Source: Clostridiaceae bacterium (GTDB lineage: Bacteria; Bacillota; Clostridia; Oscillospirales; QAMX01). Taken from it: a stretch of 64,000 bases of DNA. The stretch covers positions 66,826-130,825 of the forward strand of contig JAHAYX010000032.1 of assembly GCA_018384365.1 (NCBI GenBank), written 5' to 3'. The notes under the pieces are model-generated. The model did no database searches and was not told the DNA's origin. It was given only the letters and a program-made list of their open reading frames with translations. Shown piece after piece: positions 24,359 through 32,335 of the stretch (within the stretch, counting starts at the first letter, position 1; each line of letters opens with the position of its first letter). The position numbers and the translations under genes are program-made.

Positions 24359-25711
24359 TCAGAACAGCAGCAGTTTTGCAATGCCGAAATAGACGAGCAG
24401 CGAAATGGCGTCCACGATGGTGGTGATAAACGGACTGGCCATGACTGCCGGGTCAAATCCCAGCTTCTTTGCGATCATGGGCAGCGAGCAGCCAATGACT
24501 TTTGCCACCAGCACGGTCAGCGCCATGGTGATGCACACAACGGCTGCAACAAAGATGGTAACGTCCGTGTTGCCCATCAAAAGCCGGTCGACCAGCATAA
24601 CCTTCAGAAAACAGGCCACCGCAAGAACCAGGCCGCACATCACGGCAGTGCGGATCTCTTTCCACACCACGCGGGCCAGATCGGAGAATTCGACTTCACC
24701 CAAAGACAGTGCGCGGATGATCGTAACGGACGACTGGGAACCGGAGTTTCCGCCGGTATCCATCAGCATGGGGATAAATGCCGTAAGCACAACCTGTACG
24801 GCCAGCGCGCTTTCAAACCCCGTGATAATCATACCTGTAAAGGTGGCGGATACCATGAGCAGCAAAAGCCACGGGATGCGGTGCCGGAAAAGATCAAATG
24901 CGGTGGAGCGAAGATACGTCTTTTCGGACGGGGTCATACCACCCATGATCTCGATATCTTCGGTGTTTTCTTCCTGGATAACGTCCATGGCGTCGTCGAA
25001 CGTGACGATGCCGACCAGACGGTTTTCCGTGTCCACAACGGGGATTGCAAGGAAATCGTACTTTTCAAACTGGTGCGCGACATATTCCTGATCGTCATGC
25101 GTGCCGACGCTGATGACATTGGTATCCATGATGTCGCCGATGATACATTCCGTGGAGGAAAGCAGCAGCGTGCGCACCGTGACGATGCCCAGCAGCCTGC
25201 GGCTGGCGTCCGTGACGTAACAGTCGTAGATCGTTTCCTTATCGTATCCGGTTTTCCGGATCCGGTCAAAGGCCTGCGCAACGGTCATGTCGCGTTTCAG
25301 ATCGACATATTCGATCGTCATGATCGTGCCGGCGGAGTCGTCCGGATATTGCAGGATCTCGTTAATGCTGCGGCGCGTTTCCGCGTCGGAGTTTTTCAGA
25401 ATCCGCTTGACAACACCGGCCGGCATTTCTTCAATGATGTCGACGGTGTCATCCAAAAAGAGTTCGTCCAGGATCTCGCGCAGCTCGCGGTCGCTGAAGG
25501 AGCGGATCAGGAGCTCCTGACGATCGGGGTCCATTTCAACGAAGGTTTCCGCGGCCAGCTCCTTTGGCAGGATGCGATAAACAACCGGCAGCGCTGTTTC
25601 CTCCACTTCACCGAGCAAAACGGCGATATCTGCAGCATTTTCCTCCTTTAAAAGGCGGGCCAACTCCACAAATTTGCGCTCTTCAATGAGTTTTAATGCG
25701 TTTTCAATCAT
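24359..25711 (-). CDS. mgtE: magnesium transporter MgtE
   Basis: Mg2+-gated Mg2+ channel. From ATG 25711 (GGAGGG 8 nt upstream) it is 450 residues, the family norm; the longer open frame upstream is leader sequence. Order: N-domain of helical repeats (about 1-130), two CBS domains (about 130-250), then five transmembrane helices (about 280-450). Signature PMLMDTGGNSGSQSSVT lies in the pore region. Preceded by a long leader with a small ORF, suggesting post-initiation control. Confidence 0.96.
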   Translation of the reverse strand: MIENALKLIEERKFVELARLLKEENAADIAVLLGEVEETALPVVYRILPKELAAETFVEMDPDRQELLIRSFSDRELREILDELFLDDTVDIIEEMPAGVVKRILKNSDAETRRSINEILQYPDDSAGTIMTIEYVDLKRDMTVAQAFDRIRKTGYDKETIYDCYVTDASRRLLGIVTVRTLLLSSTECIIGDIMDTNVISVGTHDDQEYVAHQFEKYDFLAIPVVDTENRLVGIVTFDDAMDVIQEENTEDIEIMGGMTPSEKTYLRSTAFDLFRHRIPWLLLLMVSATFTGMIITGFESALAVQVVLTAFIPMLMDTGGNSGSQSSVTIIRALSLGEVEFSDLARVVWKEIRTAVMCGLVLAVACFLKVMLVDRLLMGNTDVTIFVAAVVCITMALTVLVAKVIGCSLPMIAKKLGFDPAVMASPFITTIVDAISLLVYFGIAKLLLF

Positions 25712-25776
25712 GTCAACTTCCCTCCCTGGTTTCTCACGGCCTTCAAAAGGCCGAATCGCCGCCTGCCGGATCAGTT

Positions 25777-25802
25777 TGCGCAGTTTTTCGCGAAAAACGC
25801 GC
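25777..25802 (-). other. palindrome in the mgtE leader
   Basis: GTTTTTCGCGAAAAAC (25783-25798) is a perfect 16-bp palindrome. GCGC on both sides extends it with one bulged base. It lies between the small upstream ORF and the mgtE ribosome binding site and could form a hairpin in the mRNA. Confidence 0.45.
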
Positions 25803-25876
25803 CGCGGAAGGCTATGACTCCGCAAATTGGATGCGAAGGGCGGCATAATGAGGAAGTGTGACACAATGCGACAGCC

Positions 25877-25969
25877 TCAGATGACAAAAACGGACAGCGG
25901 ATGAGTCGCGCCGTCAGTCCCCGGTAATCGAACTCCCGCATCTGTGCCGCAACAACTTCCTGCGTCCAT
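25877..25969 (-). CDS. possible leader peptide upstream of mgtE
   Basis: A 30-codon ORF starting at ATG 25969, 7 nt after GAGGTG, and ending at TGA 25877. The peptide starts M-D-A-G-S-C-C-G-T-D and includes two prolines. It lies wholly within the roughly 300-nt transcript between the mgtE promoter and mgtE. Salmonella mgtA has a proline-containing leader peptide, mgtL; this is a comparison of layout only. It could be chance. Confidence 0.4.
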   Translation of the reverse strand: MDAGSCCGTDAGVRLPGTDGATHPLSVFVI

Positions 25970-26023
25970 TCTGTTTCACCTCACACTGTTTTGAATTTTG
26001 CCGCGGTCTCCCGCGACCCTTTT

Positions 26024-26052
26024 AGTATAGCACTTTATCGTTCCGTTTACAA
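26024..26052 (-). promoter_or_regulatory. mgtE promoter
   Basis: Minus strand: TTGTAA (26047-26052), 17-nt spacer, TATACT (26024-26029). This puts transcription start about 305 nt upstream of mgtE. Confidence 0.65.
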
Positions 26053-26073
26053 GAAATTTTTCCAGTAAAAGCA

Positions 26074-26115
26074 TAAAAAATGCGCCTGGCAGGATGATAT
26101 TTCCTGCCAGGCGCG
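26074..26115 (-). terminator. glpK terminator
   Basis: TGCGCCTGGCAGGA and TCCTGCCAGGCGCG pair around TGATATT. Read leftward, six T residues follow. It lies 65 bp after the glpK stop and 22 bp before the mgtE -35 box. Confidence 0.85.
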
Positions 26116-26179
26116 TGTTGGCTTCTGTTCGGAAAAACCGGTTTGCACAGAAGTCCGGCGCAAGGGGACCTGCGTGCGC

Positions 26180-27655
26180 TTACAGAATCCGGCGCACGGC
26201 GTCGTGCCAGCCGTCGAGCAGAGCGGAACGTTCGCGGCTGTCCATCTGCGGGACAAACTCGCGGTCGCAGCGCCAGACCAGGGAGAGTTCGTCCAGATCC
26301 GTATAATACCCCACACAAAGCCCGGCCAGATACGCCGCGCCAAGCGCGGTTGTTTCAATACAGGCGGGGCGCAGGACACGCGTACCGGAAATATCTGCCT
26401 GGAACTGCATCAGGAAGTTGTTGGCGCTGGCGCCGCCGTCGGCGCGCAGGGAACCAAGCGCAAACGCGATATCGCCGCGCATGGCCCGCAGGACGTCCTC
26501 CGTCTGATACGCGATGGATTCCAAAGTGGCGCGTATGATATGGTCACAGTTTGTGCCGCGCGTCAGGCCCAGAATGGCGCCGCGCGCATAGGCGTTCCAA
26601 TAGGGCGCGCCAAGTCCCGTGAAGGCCGGAACGACATACACGCCGTCGGTGGATTCCACGCGTGTTGCATAGTATTCCGACTCCGGCGCGGAGGCAATCA
26701 GCTTCAGTTCATCCCGCAGCCATTGGATCGCCGCGCCTGCGACAAAGACGGAGCCTTCCAGTGCATAGGTGACGTGCCCATCAAAACCCCAGGCAATTGT
26801 CGTCAGCAGCCCCTGTGTGGAACGCACAGGCGTATTGCCTGTGTTCATCAGCATGAAGCCGCCGGTGCCGTACGTGTTTTTCACATCGCCGGCGTGAAAG
26901 CAAGCCTGGCCGAAGAGCGCGGCATGCTGGTCACCCGCAACGCCGGTGATCGGAATCGGGCCACCAAAGAGCACGGGATCGCTTTCTCCAAAGGATCCGG
27001 AGGAGGGCCGCACCTCCGGCAGGACGGAGCGGGGGATATCGAGCAGGGCAAGAATGTCGTTGTCCCAATCGAGCGTATGGATATTATACAGCATGGTGCG
27101 TGAAGCGTTTGTATAATCCGTTGCGTGGACGCGTCCACCCGTTAAACGGTAGACGAGCCAACTGTCTACGGTGCCGAAGGCCAGTTCCCCGCGGCAGGCG
27201 CGCTCATAGACACCATCCACATGGTCAAAAATCCAGCGCAGCTTTGTGCCGCTGAAGTAGGGATCGATTACAAGCCCCGTGCGCTCCCGGAAAAATTCCG
27301 TCAGGCCTTTTTTCTCCAGCTGTGCGCAGAAATCCGCCGTCCGGCGGCACTGCCAGACGATGGCCGGGCAGACCGGCACGCCGGTTTTCCGGTCCCAGAC
27401 GATGGTGGTTTCGCGCTGATTGGTAATACCGATCGCCGCAATATCCTGATAGGTGACGCCCAATCGCGCCATGGCCTCGCGCGCGACGGAGAGCTGCGAC
27501 GTCCAGATTTCCTCGGCGTCATGTTCCACAAAGCCCGGCTGGGGATAGTATTGCCTGAATTCGCGCTGGACACAGGAGGCAACATTGCCCTCCCGGTCGA
27601 AAAGAATGCAGCGGGAACTGGTTGTGCCCTGGTCAAGTGCCATGATGTAACGCAT
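26180..27655 (-). CDS. glpK: glycerol kinase
   Basis: Phosphorylates glycerol to sn-glycerol-3-phosphate. From ATG 27655 (AGGAGG 6 nt upstream) it is 491 residues, a full-length FGGY kinase: [20 protein letters not shown] at the start, [32 protein letters not shown], and [18 protein letters not shown] with the FGGY-2 signature. No glpF or glpD adjoins. Its leader has a terminator-like hairpin behind the promoter, which recalls GlpP-type antitermination of Bacillus glp operons. Confidence 0.96.
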   Translation of the reverse strand: MRYIMALDQGTTSSRCILFDREGNVASCVQREFRQYYPQPGFVEHDAEEIWTSQLSVAREAMARLGVTYQDIAAIGITNQRETTIVWDRKTGVPVCPAIVWQCRRTADFCAQLEKKGLTEFFRERTGLVIDPYFSGTKLRWIFDHVDGVYERACRGELAFGTVDSWLVYRLTGGRVHATDYTNASRTMLYNIHTLDWDNDILALLDIPRSVLPEVRPSSGSFGESDPVLFGGPIPITGVAGDQHAALFGQACFHAGDVKNTYGTGGFMLMNTGNTPVRSTQGLLTTIAWGFDGHVTYALEGSVFVAGAAIQWLRDELKLIASAPESEYYATRVESTDGVYVVPAFTGLGAPYWNAYARGAILGLTRGTNCDHIIRATLESIAYQTEDVLRAMRGDIAFALGSLRADGGASANNFLMQFQADISGTRVLRPACIETTALGAAYLAGLCVGYYTDLDELSLVWRCDREFVPQMDSRERSALLDGWHDAVRRIL

Positions 27656-27725
27656 GATATTCCTCCTTTTCAAAGCGGCGGAAATGGTCAGAAGCGTACG
27701 TATACCGGAAAACGGCCGGAAGTTC

Positions 27726-27786
27726 AAAAAAGACCTTCCATCCCATAACCTCCCGGGCGATTGCCCAGAAACGAGACAAAAGGTCT
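27726..27786 (-). terminator. candidate attenuator in the glpK leader
   Basis: On the minus strand AGACCTT (27786-27780) can pair with AAGGTCT (27737-27731), with an inner GGGC-AATC-GCCC stem, followed by six T residues. It lies downstream of the glpK promoter and upstream of its ribosome binding site. It may also stop readthrough from glyS. Confidence 0.5.
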
Positions 27787-27813
27787 AATTTGACAAGAAA
27801 TTAACTGCTTTGT

Positions 27814-27842
27814 ATCTTACCGCGTTTTGCGAAAAAAGTCAA
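27814..27842 (-). promoter_or_regulatory. glpK promoter with upstream operator-like repeat
   Basis: Minus strand: TTGACT (27837-27842), 17-nt spacer, TAAGAT (27814-27819). Just upstream (about 27847-27870) is a near-palindrome TTTGTACAC-TTT-GTGTTCACAAA with two extra bases on one arm, a possible regulator site. Confidence 0.55.
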
Positions 27843-27924
27843 TTCATTTGTGAACACAAAGTGTACAAACTTTCGCGGTGAATTTATGAAAATTCGATAA
27901 AATGCGTGCTTATGTTACCAATCG

Positions 27925-29322
27925 TTAAAAAGCAACGCGCTCCGCAATATAGCTTTTCAGCTCGGCAACGGGGATGCGTACCTGTTCCATGGTATCACGG
28001 TCGCGCACCGTTACGCAGCCGTCGTTTTCCGTATCGAAGTCCACGGTGATGCAGAACGGCGTGCCGATTTCGTCCTGGCGGCGGTAACGTTTGCCGATGG
28101 AGCCTGCTTCGTCGTAATCCACCATGAAATCACGGGAGAGTTCGGCATAAATCTCGTTTGCCTTGTCGCCAAGCTTCTTGGAGAGCGGGAGCACCGCCGC
28201 CTTGAAGGGCGCGAGGAACGGATGCAGATGCATCACCACGCGGGTGTCCTTTTTCGCTTCGTCCACGACTTCTTCGTCGTAGGCTTCCACAAGGAAAGCA
28301 AGCGTGACGCGGTCGGCGCCGAGCGAAGGCTCGATGACATACGGGACATAATGCTCGTTCAGTTCCGGATCAAAGTAATCGAGGTCCTGGCCGGAGGTCT
28401 TGATGTGCTGGGTCAGGTCATAGTCGGTACGGTCCGCAACGCCCCACAGCTCGCCCCAGCCGAACGGGAACATGAACTCGAAGTCGGTGGTTGCCTTGGA
28501 GTAGAAGGCAAGCTCCTCCGGCTCGTGGTCGCGCAGACGCAGGTTTTCTTCCTTAATGCCCAGGTTCACCAGCCAGTCATTGCAGAATTTACGCCAGTAG
28601 GCGAACCATTCCAGATCGGTGCCGGGCTTGCAGAAGAATTCCAGTTCCATCTGCTCGAACTCACGGATGCGGAAGATGAAGTTGCCGGGCGTGATTTCGT
28701 TACGGAAGCTTTTACCGACCTGGCAGACGCCAAACGGCACCTTGCGGCGGGTGGTACGCTGGATATTTTTAAAGTTGACAAAGATGCCCTGCGCCGTTTC
28801 CGGACGCAGATAGACTTCGGTGGAATTGTCCTCCGTCACGCCCTGGTGCGTTTTGAACATCAGGTTGAACTTCCGGATATCCGTGAAGTCGCTCTTGCCG
28901 CAGCCGGGGCAGGGAATGGCGTTTTCCCGGATGAAGGCGACCATTTCTTCGTTGGTCATGGCTTCCACGTTGGCGTTGTTGCCGGTTTCATGGCACCAGT
29001 CCTCGATCAGCTTGTCGGCGCGATGGCGCATTTTGCAGGATTTGCAGTCGATCAGCGGGTCATTGAAGGTCGTGACGTGACCGGAGGCAACCCAAACCTG
29101 CGGATTCATCAGGATGGCGGAGTCGAGACCGACGTTATAGGGATTTTCCTGAACGAATTTTTTCCACCAGGCCTTTTTGATATTGTTTTTCAGCTCCACG
29201 CCGAGGGGACCATAATCCCAGGAGTTTGCAAGACCGCCGTAAATCTCGGAGCCGGGGTATACGAAGCCGCGCCCTTTACAGAGCGCAACGATTTGATCCA
29301 TTGTTTTTTCGGTGTTTTTCAT
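27925..29322 (-). CDS. glyS: glycyl-tRNA synthetase, alpha2 type
   Basis: Class II synthetase charging tRNA-Gly. From ATG 29322 it is 465 residues, the usual length of the single-chain dimeric form found in many Gram-positives. Recognisable: [27 protein letters not shown]-type block ([15 protein letters not shown]), motif 2 region ([20 protein letters not shown]), and the C-terminal anticodon domain with [14 protein letters not shown] and [19 protein letters not shown]. Cys pairs near residues 80 and 125 may bind zinc. No T-box is visible in the short leader. Confidence 0.96.
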   Translation of the reverse strand: MKNTEKTMDQIVALCKGRGFVYPGSEIYGGLANSWDYGPLGVELKNNIKKAWWKKFVQENPYNVGLDSAILMNPQVWVASGHVTTFNDPLIDCKSCKMRHRADKLIEDWCHETGNNANVEAMTNEEMVAFIRENAIPCPGCGKSDFTDIRKFNLMFKTHQGVTEDNSTEVYLRPETAQGIFVNFKNIQRTTRRKVPFGVCQVGKSFRNEITPGNFIFRIREFEQMELEFFCKPGTDLEWFAYWRKFCNDWLVNLGIKEENLRLRDHEPEELAFYSKATTDFEFMFPFGWGELWGVADRTDYDLTQHIKTSGQDLDYFDPELNEHYVPYVIEPSLGADRVTLAFLVEAYDEEVVDEAKKDTRVVMHLHPFLAPFKAAVLPLSKKLGDKANEIYAELSRDFMVDYDEAGSIGKRYRRQDEIGTPFCITVDFDTENDGCVTVRDRDTMEQVRIPVAELKSYIAERVAF

Positions 29323-29367
29323 GGTTTCAAAACCTTTCTGCTTATATTTGCCCACAATAATAGATAT

Positions 29368-29395
29368 ATTATACCGGAAAAAAGGCACTTGTCAA
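29368..29395 (-). promoter_or_regulatory. glyS promoter
   Basis: Minus strand: TTGACA (29390-29395), 16-nt spacer, TATAAT (29368-29373). Leader of about 40 nt, too short for a T-box. Confidence 0.8.
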
Positions 29396-29496
29396 GTTCA
29401 CTTTGATGTGATATACTAAAAATATGCGAAACGGCAGCTCGGTTCGACAGGAAATCTGCGCTTCCGGGCAGTAAATTCGGCAATGTCAGGGCGGTG

Positions 29497-29527
29497 TTTA
29501 CAGAAAAACGGAAAAACCGCATATAAT
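29497..29527 (+). promoter_or_regulatory. tRNA-Pro promoter
   Basis: TATAAT (29522-29527) is consensus; the best -35 is TTTACA (29497-29502) with a 19-nt spacer. It lies 38 bp before the tRNA. Confidence 0.45.
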
Positions 29528-29564
29528 ATCTGCGGCAGCTGCCGGAGAATGTGAAATGAAATAT

Positions 29565-29640
29565 CGGGGTGTTGCGCAGTTGGTAGCGCGCCTGCTTTGG
29601 GAGCAGGAGGCCCGGGGTTCGAGTCCCCGCACTCCGACCA
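29565..29640 (+). tRNA. tRNA-Pro (UGG anticodon)
   Basis: 76 nt with a full cloverleaf: acceptor CGGGGTG/CACTCCG with one G-U pair, D stem GCGC/GCGC, anticodon stem CCTGC/GCAGG with loop TTTGGGA (anticodon TGG), T stem CGGGG/CCCCG with loop TTCGAGT, discriminator A and encoded CCA. Its own terminator follows. It marks the left edge of an accessory region. Confidence 0.95.
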
Positions 29641-29687
29641 TATCTCCACGGTAATTTTGATAGAATTGCCGTGGAGATATTTTTTTG
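29640..29687 (+). terminator. tRNA-Pro terminator
   Basis: ATATCTCCACGG and CCGTGGAGATAT form a long stem (extended by TAATT/AATTG), followed by a run of T to 29686. Confidence 0.9.
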
Positions 29688-29730
29688 CCAAGTCCTTTGA
29701 TTTCAAAGGGTTTGAGCGTTTTCCAAAGGT

Positions 29731-29777
29731 AAAGAGGGCAGCCAATTCTCATCGAAAAGGCCGCCCTCTTTCTTTTA
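29731..29777 (+). terminator. orphan terminator-like hairpin
   Basis: AAAGAGGGC (29731-29739) pairs with GCCCTCTTT (29763-29771), followed by CTTTTATT. No gene lies directly before it on the plus strand, so it may be left over from a deleted gene, just ahead of the repeat array. Confidence 0.55.
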
Positions 29778-29798
29778 TTCACTTGTTTTGCCGCCGAC

Positions 29799-29870
29799 AA
29801 ATCGTTCACCCAACGAGGGCAATCGTTCATTCTTGGGGGAAATCGTTCAGCGGACGGGAGCAATCGTTCA
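29799..29870. repeat. array of four AATCGTTCA direct repeats
   Basis: Four exact copies start at 29799, 29821, 29841 and 29862, spaced 22, 20 and 21 bp, about two helical turns. Spacers differ. Such phased arrays are typical of protein-binding sites: plasmid iterons, or the multiple end repeats of IS21/Mu-type and Tn7-type transposons. No transposase or Rep gene is adjacent. Confidence 0.75.
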
Positions 29871-29910
29871 GTTGACCACTACGCACTCAACGAACAAAAC
29901 TAATTCGAAG

Positions 29911-30180
29911 TCAGTAAGAACTAATCAATGCTTTAATATGACATTCATCTAAAGGTTCAAAACAAGTCAAATCTAATTTATAAACAAGGTTGCTGACACA
30001 TTCGGGGATTTCCGGGAATGGATTGATATGATAATTGCAAAATAGATCAATTTCACTCACATCAAAGCGAACCTCTGCCGCCTCTTGGCCAGATAATGGC
30101 CACTGGGTTTTTCGGTTCCAAAACGGAGCGGAGATTGAGGCGTAACGGCAACAGCAAAGCCCTGCCCAAGCGGGCAGGGC
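29911..30180 (-). pseudogene. open coding-like frame without a start
   Basis: On the minus strand a frame runs without stops from inside the XRE gene through the hairpin at 30156-30183 to a TGA at 29911. The last 60-70 codons have protein-like content (WPLSGQEAAEVRFDVSEI, then FCNYHINPFPEIPE) and a C-terminus EPLDECHIKALISSY. No ribosome binding site or start precedes it. It may be the 3' remnant of a gene brought in with the region. I do not recognise the family. Confidence 0.35.
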
Positions 30181-30183
30181 TTT
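30156..30183. terminator. strong hairpin after the XRE gene
   Basis: AAAGCCCTGCCC and GGGCAGGGCTTT pair perfectly around AAGC, 2 bp beyond the stop of the leftward XRE gene. The T-richer side is on the plus strand (CTTTACTT). For the leftward gene there is no T-run, so its efficiency as a terminator is uncertain. Confidence 0.5.
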
Positions 30184-30185
30184 CT

Positions 30186-30488
30186 TTACTTCTTCTGGTG
30201 TGTTGTTAATAGAAGCATGGCATCTTGCCTTGCTCGGCTGTCAGCAGCCCGGGCGGCTAAAATGAGATCCCTCTCATATGTGCTCAGAATCATGTCATCC
30301 ACATCGACATTTCCAATCAGGTAGTCCACAGACACGCCAAAAGCAGCCGCCATCTTCACTAGCAGCTCAATGGAAGGTTCACGTTCTCCGGTCTCATAGC
30401 GAGAATAATTCCCCTGAGTGCAGCCGATTGCTTCAGCGGCCTGGCGTTGGGTCATGTGATTTAATTCGCGAAGTTGTTTCAGTTTCAT
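30186..30488 (-). CDS. XRE-family transcriptional regulator
   Basis: 100 residues with an N-terminal Cro/C1 helix-turn-helix (about 3-60: MTQRQAAEAIGCTQGNYSRYETGEREPS, given here only in outline) and a short helical C-terminus. GGAGGG lies 6 nt before the ATG. It has its own promoter and is divergent from the recombinase-like cassette; two AATTCGGA boxes in the shared region may be its operators. Probably the repressor of the cassette, as in prophage and integrative elements. Low-GC flanks suggest transfer. Confidence 0.88.
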   Translation of the reverse strand: MKLKQLRELNHMTQRQAAEAIGCTQGNYSRYETGEREPSIELLVKMAAAFGVSVDYLIGNVDVDDMILSTYERDLILAARAADSRARQDAMLLLTTHQKK

Positions 30489-30506
30489 CGGATTCCCTCC
30501 ACAAAT

Positions 30507-30535
30507 ATTCTACACCCCCACTACAGAAAGTGCAA
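30507..30535 (-). promoter_or_regulatory. promoter of the XRE regulator
   Basis: Minus strand: TTGCAC (30530-30535), 17-nt spacer, TAGAAT (30507-30512), 19 bp before the start codon. Confidence 0.6.
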
Positions 30536-30571
30536 TGCCAAATTGGATTTTTAATTTTGAATTAATATGCT

Positions 30572-30619
30572 AATTCGGAGATTATTTCGGTTGACTTTAT
30601 GCCAATTCGGATTTAATAT
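30572..30619 (+). promoter_or_regulatory. cassette promoter with paired AATTCGGA boxes
   Basis: TTGACT (30591-30596), 17-nt spacer, TAATAT (30614-30619). AATTCGGA occurs at 30572-30579 and again at 30604-30611, inside the spacer, 32 bp apart. The placement suits repression by the divergent XRE protein. Confidence 0.6.
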
Positions 30620-30693
30620 ACTCCCGCAACGGAATACGCCTTCCTGAGCAATCCGTTGACAATTCAGCATTATTACGAAAGAGGTGGTTGTTC

Positions 30694-31494
30694 GTGCGGA
30701 TTGATGAAGACCGAGAGCAGTTGCGGCAGGCATACCAACGAGAAGAAGTCAGCGCAGCGGCCTTTATTCCCGCTAAACCAAAGATTGACATTTATGGAGA
30801 AGGTCGAGTATTCCGCGTATGTGCTTACTGCCGCGTCTCGACAGACAACGATGAGCAGCTATCATCTTATGAGCTCCAACAGGCACACTACCGCCAATTG
30901 GTCGGAAATCATCCCAACTGGGATCTCCGGCACATCTACGCAGATGAAGGCATCTCGGGTACCTCCCTTAAGAACCGCGATGACTTCAATGCGATGATTG
31001 CTGCATGTGAAAGGGGCGAGTACGACCTCATCGTCACCAAAAGTGTCAGCCGTTTCGCTCGAAATCTGGTTGACTGTATCACCCTTGTCCGCAAACTGAA
31101 ACGGCAGACCCCTCCGGTAGGAGTGTTCTTCGAGACGGATATCCGACCTTGTGATCCCGATGCCCCCGATTCCCTCAGATGGGCGAAAGGCGGCGGCAAG
31201 ACGGAACTCTCCAACAGAGACCTGCAGTGCAAAGTGTTTGCAGCCAAGCTGTTCGACTTCATGAACTGGGACCCTCAGTACAGGTACAAAATCATGGGTA
31301 AGCCCGCCTCTTGCGATGGCGAGGTGTTGTTCCTTTTTAAGCTGAACGACTTTGAATTGTTCGTTGGCGGAAAGCGCAAGGGTTCCTACCTTCCCAAGGA
31401 CTGGCGGGACTACTTTGGTACCCCCGTGCCGGAGCACGAAGAATCATACAAAATCAACCTTGCCGATGGCTATGTGACCACGGACAAGGCATAA
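30694..31494 (+). CDS. chimera: serine-recombinase catalytic domain fused to a cassette-specific domain
   Basis: 266 residues from GTG 30694 (GAGGTGG 7 nt upstream). Residues about 40-150 are a large-serine-recombinase catalytic domain: CAYCRVSTD with the nucleophile Ser49, YADEGISGTS, and SVSRFARN with the expected arginines. After FFETDI (residue 150, nt about 31144) the recombinase pattern stops: the recombinase and zinc-ribbon DNA-binding domains are missing. The remaining 115 residues match the C-terminal two thirds of the next gene (DSLRW, then CKVFAAKLFDFMNWD, YRYKIMGK and a hydrophobic LFLF block). The simplest reading is a deletion joining a recombinase gene to the first of a row of paralogous genes. 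Recombination activity is unlikely; the fused reading frame is intact. Confidence 0.8.
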   Translation: MRIDEDREQLRQAYQREEVSAAAFIPAKPKIDIYGEGRVFRVCAYCRVSTDNDEQLSSYELQQAHYRQLVGNHPNWDLRHIYADEGISGTSLKNRDDFNAMIAACERGEYDLIVTKSVSRFARNLVDCITLVRKLKRQTPPVGVFFETDIRPCDPDAPDSLRWAKGGGKTELSNRDLQCKVFAAKLFDFMNWDPQYRYKIMGKPASCDGEVLFLFKLNDFELFVGGKRKGSYLPKDWRDYFGTPVPEHEESYKINLADGYVTTDKA

Positions 31495-31509
31495 ACAGGA
31501 GGAATTGAA

Positions 31510-31965
31510 ATGCAACTTGATCCCAGACTCAGCGAAATCAGCCTGGATGGCTTCCAGGTCGTCAGTGGTCAGATGTTCGCCCATCTGCCTCGTAAGAGCG
31601 ATGCCACATGCACCCTTTGGCCTACGAGCATTTCCTTCAGCAAGCAGGCAGTCGTTCTTCTGAACAATTGCGAACACATCCGCATCGAAATCAATCCTAC
31701 CACAAAAGGTCTTCTGGTGGTTCCCGTCACGAGCAAAGACCAGGATGGAATCCGTTGGATCAAGAGTATCAAGTCGCCTGCGGCCAGAAAAATCGAATGC
31801 AAGACTTTTGCTTCACAGCTTTACGATACTTGGGGATGGGACAAGAGCCTCGTGTACCGGGCCACTGGCCGGCTGTTTACTGCTGACAATAAGGTATTGA
31901 TGCTGTTCGATTTTGCTAACCCAGAGTCCTGGAAGTCACGGGAAGCTGGTGAAAAGAATGCATGA
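31510..31965 (+). CDS. cassette protein, domain unassigned (paralogue 2)
   Basis: 151 residues, with AGGAGG 10 nt before the ATG and 15 bp after the chimera. N-terminal third: LDPRLSEISLDGFQVVSGQM then an IWP-like TLWPTSISFSKQAV block. C-terminal part holds the shared motif: RWIKSIKSP, ECKTFASQLYDTWGWD, LVYRATGR, then a LMLFDF strand. The same motif is in the upstream chimera and in the downstream gene. No catalytic pattern or membrane segment. I recall such proteins beside recombinases in clostridial genomes, without a function. Confidence 0.75.
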   Translation: MQLDPRLSEISLDGFQVVSGQMFAHLPRKSDATCTLWPTSISFSKQAVVLLNNCEHIRIEINPTTKGLLVVPVTSKDQDGIRWIKSIKSPAARKIECKTFASQLYDTWGWDKSLVYRATGRLFTADNKVLMLFDFANPESWKSREAGEKNA

Positions 31966-32335
31966 GACATTTATATCCTTCTACTTAGCCGGCGGTCGTG
32001 TCCATATCAAAGCCGATGCAGTGAGAGGTATTGGGGAGCCGCCGTTCGTGCGGTTCCTCATTGCCGAGGATGGCAAGTCGATGGTCATGGAGCCGTACAG
32101 CAGAAAGGTGTTTGCCTCAATGCGAGTGCCGCCAACCATGTATAAAAAGACGGGACAGCGGGCACGGATGGAAATCAAATGTGCTCCGTTCTGTCGATAT
32201 CTGGCAGCCTACCTGGGGTGGGACGAGAGTTCCACCTACAGAGTCCCAGGCAGGATTCTGCCCCAACAACGCTTCGTCCTATTTGACTTGACGAGCGCCT
32301 ATTCTATTCACGGCACTGCCGAGGAGGTACAGTGA
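31958..32335 (+). CDS. cassette protein, domain unassigned (paralogue 3)
   Basis: 125 residues from ATG 31958, overlapping the previous stop by 8 nt, so translation is probably coupled. Starts MHETFISFYLAGGRVHI. Shared motif in the C-terminal half: IKCAPFCRYLAAYLGWDESS, YRVPGR, and RFVLFDL. It is shorter at the N-terminus than paralogue 2. The tight packing with an XRE gene next suggests one functional unit. Confidence 0.75.
   Translation: MHETFISFYLAGGRVHIKADAVRGIGEPPFVRFLIAEDGKSMVMEPYSRKVFASMRVPPTMYKKTGQRARMEIKCAPFCRYLAAYLGWDESSTYRVPGRILPQQRFVLFDLTSAYSIHGTAEEVQ

Noticed and set aside
25712-26020. M-box magnesium riboswitch before mgtE
   Set aside because: I did not find the conserved M-box blocks by eye; the small ORF and palindrome are what is visible.
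29322-29400. T-box upstream of glyS
   Set aside because: The promoter lies about 45 bp upstream of the start, too close for a T-box leader.
30694-31494. Functional site-specific integrase
   Set aside because: Only the catalytic domain remains; the recombinase and zinc-ribbon DNA-binding domains needed for site recognition are absent.
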